Assembly (NCBI GenBank): GCA_018907035.1
Contig: JACCIC010000015.1
Span: 1,032,501-1,096,500 of the forward strand
Reading direction: 5' to 3'
DNA length: 64,000 nucleotides
Origin: Sycobia sp. Sy_11
Lineage: Eukaryota > Arthropoda > Insecta > Hymenoptera > Epichrysomallidae
Below, one piece after another: positions 57,147-64,000 of the stretch; position 1 is the first letter of the stretch, and each line of letters begins with the position of its first letter. The notes under the pieces are model-generated. The model saw only the letters and a program-made list of their open reading frames with translations, was not told where the DNA came from and ran no database searches. Both the position numbers and the translations under genes were made by a program.

Positions 57147-58621
57147 ATGCACAAAAGACTAAACTAAGGCGAAGCCTTTGGCAGATCGGAGCGTGACGCC
57201 TCCAGGCGTCATCCCGGCCCGGTACTGTAATGCGCATGGTAATTTTTTTCTTTTTCGTAAAAAAACGTTTAGAAGGTTTTCTAAGCCCCAAAAATGTTTC
57301 CCTAGGCGTTTTTGAAGTTGCTGAATACTATTCTGTAATAAAACTTTCAAAATTCAAAATGGCGGAAGTAATATGACGGATCTATACCGAGTGTATTTTT
57401 GAAACACTCCACCTGAATATCTCGGAAACCGCGTCGCGGTATAAAACTATATAAAACTATATAACTAGTTTTCTAACCAGAGTGGGCACACTGCCCATAT
57501 TGGAGTCAACTTGATTTTTTTTGAATGGAGATATTATTTTTATTTTCGCAGCGCGTGCTACGTGGAAAATGAACGGACCTCTCTTCCTCACCTCAATAAT
57601 TCGAGTTATTATTGCGTGTAAATTTGAATCATAAATTGCGGTTTTTTGTAGCTGCCTACGCGGCTAGGCAGCCGCGCTAGCTTACCGTATCGTTGACATT
57701 GCCTCCGTGTGTCTTTGAAATATACTTATGTATGCATGTATATCAATTTGATGGTGTGTTTGCAGAAATTCCCATACCCCCTTCTTTAGAAACCATAGTC
57801 AAAATGTGGGGTTCTTAACATCATAAGAAAATGATCTCTGTATCTAAATAAGTCCATTTTTCTATTAATAACTACCAGATTCACCCGATAGTAGTACTGG
57901 CGCGTAAACTTGTCCAATCGACAAAATTGACGAACCCATACGGGGAAAGCAATTCCGAATTGGTAAAAATCCAAGGATTGATATTTATAATTTGCGTAGA
58001 ATATTTTATTATGTCTTATGTTTTATACACTCAGTAGCTAATATATTTGGATAGGCGCGAATAAAAAGCAGCGTGTCGACGCCTGGTGGGAAAGACTTGA
58101 CTATATATGTACGGTTGAAGCTCCAATTCCATCATTTTCTTTTATTCTTTTTTATGTTTAGAACTATTTCAGAAAACTTTTATAGATGTAAAATATTGTC
58201 GGATTTCGTTGATTTTCATAATAATAAAAAAATAATAGACATCCAATAAGCAATATCATAAGCGCTATCATCGCGCTGAATTAGATTCAGTGAAATATTT
58301 GCTATTAGTAAGGGAATATTTGACTATTGACAAAGTGAAAATCGAAATCATATGGCACAAATAATCTAATGTATTTACAGAATTCACGGATACTTCATTT
58401 TCATTGATTTAAATTTCTAGAGAAAGATCATTCCCAAGGATATATACGCACGATCAAGTCCGACTCATTTCCTTCAACGCGTATAAAACCATAATAAAAC
58501 ACACGCTGTGCCATATGGCTACGGATATGTGAGAAAGTGATTCTCCTCTCTCTCTCTCTCTCTCTCCCTCTCTGCGTATATATATATATTTAACCACAAA
58601 GAAAGTAATCGCGCGCGGTTG

Positions 58622-58623
<2 letters not shown>

Positions 58624-58674
<51 letters not shown>
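58624..58674. repeat. (AT)n microsatellite
   Basis: About 25 AT units. Confidence 0.97.
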
Positions 58675-58676
<2 letters not shown>

Positions 58677-59105
58677 AAAAGAAAATGCTTTTTCCTCCTG
58701 GCGCTGCGAGTCGCGCCGGCCGCGAGCTTAGTCAAAGCTGGGTACTCGTTTAAACGCATACTTCCAGATTGAGCAAAAACCGTTCTACGGCGAGGGGTGC
58801 GGTGGGGGAGGGGGGCAGGGTTGAAAAAACCGCCTTAATGGCCAACGCTCTTGGTCCGGTAAAACGAAGCCACTTTGTAGGGTAGTAAAACTATATGTGT
58901 ACCGCATTTATATAAAGTCGACTGGTTCAAGGTGTGTAAGCAAATTTTGTTTTTCTTCGTCTTTTTCTCGGCGAGCAACCGAAATTGGAGGCGAACGAGG
59001 AGAAAAGCACGAGGGCGTCGTTTAAAATGTGGGTAAAAATTATGAGAAAAAATGTCAGAGGGGGAGAGGCGAGGCTAATGTTTATTATTTGGAAAATTTT
59101 GTGTA

Positions 59106-59106
<1 letters not shown>

Positions 59107-59182
<76 letters not shown>
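59107..59182. repeat. (AC)n(AT)n compound microsatellite
   Basis: About 17 AC units run directly into 21 AT units. Confidence 0.97.
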
Positions 59183-59186
<4 letters not shown>

Positions 59187-60076
59187 GTTTCGTGTTGCTT
59201 TAGCCGAGTCTAATTTTCCTTTGAAAGCTCATACCGCCCACTTACTATAAGAACGCTAAATTATTATTAGGAGAAGAAGGCGATGCTTAGCCAAATACGT
59301 GGCCCAATCCAATTCTGCTTCTTTACCTTGAAATTTTTTATGGCTATTCATATATGTATGTATAGAAACTGCAGACATTTAAATATCAATAATTACAATA
59401 TGTCTAATTTTGTTGTAATAAGGATACATCCGTTTTATATATTCAAATTATAGTTAGAGCTAGTAGCTGTGCGGAGATCACTGAACGAATATAAACTTCA
59501 TAAATTTCAGTAAAATCATCTGAAAATTAATTGCGATGAGAGAAAAAAATTGAATTGCGAATTTCATTAAGTTGTTGTGAAGGATTTTCCAACTTATCTA
59601 TATAGATCTTTCAGAAACTCTAACACGTAACATATACAAACCGATCCGCACCACCATTAAGTTAATTACAGGGATTATATATTTCGAATAGCATATATTT
59701 TATAATAATAATACTAAATTTCCATGAATTCATAGGAACGTGAAAACTATTCCAACTGAACAGTTATCGTCGTAAAAAGTAATTTTCTAAACTCGAGTGA
59801 ATATATTGGAATTGGACCAAAAAATGATGTTTACAATAAAAGGCTGTTCACTTCATCCAAGTAGAATAATTTATTTAATGCAATTTTTCTGTAAAGTAAA
59901 TTGATTTAAAAAGAATTTTGAAAGCTTTCCATAATAGCAAATCCTTGAGATAAATAAAAGACTCTGGCTAAATTTACATAACGTTTACTATTCAGTTTTC
60001 GAAATATATGTACATACGATAAGTAGAACAAAAAATGCGTGATAACTTCTCAACTTTTTATCATTAAATGAATTAA

Positions 60077-60078
<2 letters not shown>

Positions 60079-60168
<90 letters not shown>
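60079..60168. repeat. (AC)n(AT)n compound microsatellite
   Basis: About 30 AC units run directly into about 15 AT units. Confidence 0.97.
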
Positions 60169-60171
<3 letters not shown>

Positions 60172-61654
60172 AAATAAAATATAAACTGAATAAATATAAA
60201 ATAAATAATAATAAAATTAAAATAAAATATATTGAACATTCATTTTCCAAATGTATTTTAAAAGATTTTTTTAAGTATATAAAAAATAGGACTTTTAAGT
60301 ATTTCAATGAAGGCGGCGTGCCAATTGCTCTGTTTCTATATATTTCTAAAGTATTTTACAAATATTCATACAATGATTATAGAAATTTTCACTATTAAAC
60401 AAAATATTCTACACAAAATTAATCTAATTGTCAATGTACTTTTGTGCTCTTATGTTAGAATTTTCGTATGCCAGAGTCGTGCAAAATATCCGATCGCTCG
60501 AGCTTTTAAATTTTATATTAGGTAAATTAGGTGAACCTTTATTTTCTAGATATGATATGTTTAGATACTTTTAACTTTTCTTTGAATAAGAACTAGAAGT
60601 TTCTCGCGAAAATCCTAGGAGGTAACCCGCGGTTCACACTTTTAAAAAACCATCTGTTACAAGTGCGTTGAAAAACCTGAGCTGTGAGCTTCGGACTGTA
60701 TAGACATTCTTAACCTCCTAGTTCAAAGGAAGAAGCTAGAATTTCTTCTTCGAGATCCTAAAAGATATATATCTTCCTTTTATGGACAGACAAGTTCTCT
60801 ATAATATTGGTTGACATGATTCGTTATGTACTCTACGAATTTTACTCATATATAAGAGAAAAAATATTATATCAGAGATATTTATAAGTCTTTTACGGTA
60901 ATATAGTTCAATATCTGATTCAAAAAGAAATTCAGAATACATTAATCAAGTTTTACTTATAATCATAAAATTCTTTTTCTTTTCAATTCATATTGTACTA
61001 CAATCAACTAAAACATTGCAGCTTTTTATTACTTAAAGTAGAAAACGCACATATGCTTAGCAGTGCTCGCTCTTGGAAACCATACTTTTTTACGTTAGAT
61101 CAATTACGAAAATTATATTAAACGAATATAAATGGACAATTTTACTTTACTATATATAGCTAAATTCGTTAACATTGATATAGTAAAACATCATTGAATT
61201 TTACAAATTCTGTGTACAATGCACGAAATTCAGATGCTTTATTTTAAAACGTGCAGAGAATATCTTAGTAAAACATCTCAATAAATTACCTATACATATG
61301 TAAGCCTCTCGATTTAAATTTGCTTTAACGAAGGGCCGTCGTATAAATGTAAATAAAATCCCATTCTATTCCGAGTTATCGAAATCGTGTTACGAATAAA
61401 TTATCAGGCACACGCACACAAACAAACAAACAAACTCACCCACCCACCCACACACACACATGTGCATACACATATTCAATAAAGCTCTCTCGGTCATGCA
61501 ATTTCATCTCAATAACGCTCGCATTTAGTTCCAGTTATAGCCCAATGTGTGCATTTCCCAGACTGCCACTCTCCCTGGGCGTCCATAAAAATTTCATCAG
61601 TCTTCGGTGCACGTGCACCCAGCGGTCTAATTCCCAAGAGGGAGTGAAAAGAAT

Positions 61655-61706
<52 letters not shown>
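61655..61706. repeat. (GA)n microsatellite
   Basis: About 25 GA units with one GG slip. Confidence 0.96.
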
Positions 61707-61711
<5 letters not shown>

Positions 61712-63750
61712 TCGGCTTTGCAAATTTTTCATAAATTCACTACATACATGCTTCAGAAATAGATTGCTCGCGATTTGTCTCGTCCTTCGCCTTTAAATGT
61801 ATAGATCCACATGTATTCTAGGCGTAAAACCCTGGATCTGGATCTGGCATTACGTTAAGAAATTTCGTGAGTAAAATTAGCTTATGTAAGATTCTCCGAA
61901 ACTTCGTTAGTGCAATCATTTTAATGTGGTCATCCTGCTTGTGCGCATCGATATATACCTGTGATGAAATTTTTCAGCATTTATTCCAAATCCAAATATT
62001 TCGATCAAAATATCCTACTATCAAGATTTTTCGACTGTACTGGTGATACGGATATTTGAATATCTGGAAAAAATTCGCATATTCAATTATTCGGTTAATC
62101 TGGTTATTCGAATTATATTGATTGAAAAAGTTAATTAGGGCTATTTGTGCATTAAATAATTATTGTACTTTTTTTCTACAACCTAAACAAATCTCATTAA
62201 TTCTTTAAGTACATAACAGGAGACTAAATTGATTTTTTTGTTAGTTATAGCTACTTCTGACATTTAAATATGCGAATATTGATCAGCTGTGCATGTATCC
62301 ATATAAATAAAGTATATATGTTAATATAATTACATATGTACCATAATTAAAATTTACCCGGATAACATTTTACCCTAAATTGATAATTGGGCTATAACCG
62401 GATATCGAGATACGTCTAAACTTAGCACATTGTAAGCCTTCTCAATTAATTATTAGTTTTATTTTTTGTAAATATATGACCCTGCTCGCTTATATATCGG
62501 ACAAGATAGCCCTAAATTTGAGGATGATCACGACTGCATTTGGCGCAGTTTGATACCGGCTGCATTTGGTGAACGTGCTTAATATCGAGCAGTTCGCGAA
62601 AGCCAGAGAGCGAATGGGTGAGAATGGCGAAATAGAGTTTCCACGGAACGAACTTATTTTTATTCCTCGCCGAAAGACGCTCGGGGCGGCTCGTACAATA
62701 AAAGAATGGTCCCGGGCGCTAAAATAATCAGATGGAGAGTTGCGAAATCTTTCTCGGATTTTGCGCCTTTAGGCCGGTGATTTATGTTAACATGTAGCGT
62801 GCGAAAAAAGTCACTTTTAAGTTGCAAAGTATTCTGCTTGTTGTTATTTTTACACACCAAGCGTGCTTTATCGATAGACTGTAGATAAAATACTATTGAT
62901 TGCATTGTTTTAGGTATATAAAATTAGATGATTATGACGAAATAGCAAATTTTATTAACGTCATTCAGAGACTGTTAAAATTCCTCTCTATAATGTATTC
63001 ATTTGCCGAAAAGCGGATGCGGTTTATGAAGTTTTTATGTATTTATTTTAAGATTATCCAATTAATTTAAAACTGGTCGGTCATTCAGCCAAGTGATTCT
63101 ATAGACTTCGATCGCAAAAAAGGTTCTTATTCTTAACGCTGCTGCCATATTAAGTTAGGTCTCCTTTTTTCATCCTTCCTGATTACCAAATGTACAAGAA
63201 TATTTTTTTCATAAATAAAAAATTTTGTTAAGACACTGGGCTAATTTTTACTAAAATGAAATGGGCTCACACCCGAAACATCCTCGTTCATTTCAAAAAA
63301 GTTTTATCCAAAATAGTTAAATTTTATAAAAATCATTGGTGCAGGAATAGAAATGTCTATACAGGAATAATAATTCCTTTATTGTATATTGATCAATCCT
63401 TATGAAAATGAAATTGGAGCACCGCCAAAAATTGTCATTGATTCGCAAGATTTTTTATTTAAGCCGACTGTATAGCTAGAAAATGATCGCTGAACAAACA
63501 TAAGAAATAAAAAATACAAGTTTCAAATTAAAAATCTACTTTTTCAAAGTCGGTTATAACGTAGGATAGATTAACTCTTAATTTAAAAATATTTTTTTTA
63601 TTTTTAGCGATAAATAAAGATTTGATTACAGTAGTTATATTATTTACATTATATTGAACATAGAATTGTACATTAATAAAATATTATATAAATTGTATTA
63701 TGTTTCAATTATCTATAAATTGAAGACTTTTTTAGACTTTTCCGATTCTT

Positions 63751-64000
63751 GGAGTAAGATCTTGCCTTGAAAATCCTGCACTGGTCGAATTATTCCATTG
63801 AAAGGGAGTCCGTGCAGACTCTCGATTTTAATTCATGGCTCTCCAAACCCAGATAATGTCCTAAATCATCTACAGTTTCCTCGGCTGTTAAAGGTCTATC
63901 GACCATTCCAATTTCATCTCCATAATAAATCATGACGAACCCCAGAAAATCATAGCTAGCATTGCTATTTCATCAACGCGATTATTATTCCAGCCATATT
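63751..64000 (-). pseudogene. Relic of an insect maltase (GH13 alpha-glucosidase), fragment at window edge
   Basis: Three pieces in three reading frames line up as one maltase segment: NNNRVDEIAMLAMI (about 63946-63990), then VMIYYGDEIGMVDRPLTAEE and LESHELKSR (about 63822-63931), then SARTPFQWNNSTSAGFS and RQDLTP (63752-63820). These match the conserved 'PGV-x-YYGEEIGM' and 'RTPFQWD' blocks of insect maltases. Two single-base frame changes, near 63930-63940 and 63819-63823, break it, and similarity stops at 63751, where a stop soon follows. No intron is seen in 250 bp. Homology may continue beyond the right edge. A sequencing error cannot be excluded, but two breaks plus lost flanking similarity favour a pseudogene. 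Confidence 0.75.

Larger units (their letters stand above)
52901..63750. other. Intergenic region with simple repeats
   Basis: No exon with convincing borders or recognisable protein similarity was found. The parts from 53.0-54.7 and 60.2-63.7 kb are plain AT-rich DNA. The middle carries compound microsatellites and repeat-like unique sequence near 57.0-57.6 kb. Confidence 0.65.

Noticed and set aside
9353..60168. AT/GT arrays considered as CRISPR or satellite arrays
   Set aside because: They are simple dinucleotide microsatellites with no spacer-repeat organisation.

Overview
The window looks like insect nuclear DNA, most plausibly hymenopteran. This is an inference from gene content and architecture: short AT-rich introns in one gene, a 45 kb neighbour with GC-rich coding islands in AT-rich introns, and very dense (AT)n arrays. 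No tRNA, rRNA, CRISPR, prokaryotic or viral gene was found. All exon models were built by hand from open frames, GT/AG sites, phase continuity and remembered protein families; nothing was searched.

Layout. (1) 186-1602, minus: 5' part of a ZNF207/BuGZ-type zinc-finger gene, cut by the left edge. (2) 1603-2804: head-to-head intergenic region with an NRF-1-like palindrome, probably a shared promoter. (3) 2805-6646, plus: a complete 15-exon SERAC1 gene (714 aa) whose exon phases all agree. (4) 6952-51817, minus: 14 coding exons of one mucin-like, SEA-domain, single-pass membrane protein (1168 aa after correction of one 1-base frameshift). Its order is signal peptide, poly-Gln, acidic Tyr-rich segment, Glu-rich and Thr-rich segments, a repeated 'EDVSAFLP' module, a second Thr run, SEA domain with a GSVLV self-cleavage-type motif, transmembrane helix and a 111-residue Tyr-containing tail. 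Its first intron alone is 22 kb and holds most of the simple repeats. (5) About 51.8-52.9 kb: GC-rich 5' UTR/promoter-like segment of that gene. (6) 53-63.75 kb: intergenic DNA with compound microsatellites and decayed repeats. (7) 63751-64000, minus: a relic of an insect maltase (GH13 alpha-glucosidase) with two frameshifts.

ZNF207 acts at mitotic kinetochores and SERAC1 in phosphatidylglycerol remodelling and mitochondrial/ER lipid traffic, so their shared promoter points to co-expressed housekeeping genes. The mucin-like gene lies tail-to-tail with SERAC1, 305 bp apart, and has no evident functional link to it. The most interesting object is this mucin-like protein: I do not recognise it as a named gene, and its repeat module, splice sites beside microsatellites and apparent frameshift deserve a second look. 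A possible nested plus-strand exon at 37970-38264 is the best candidate for an undescribed coding element.
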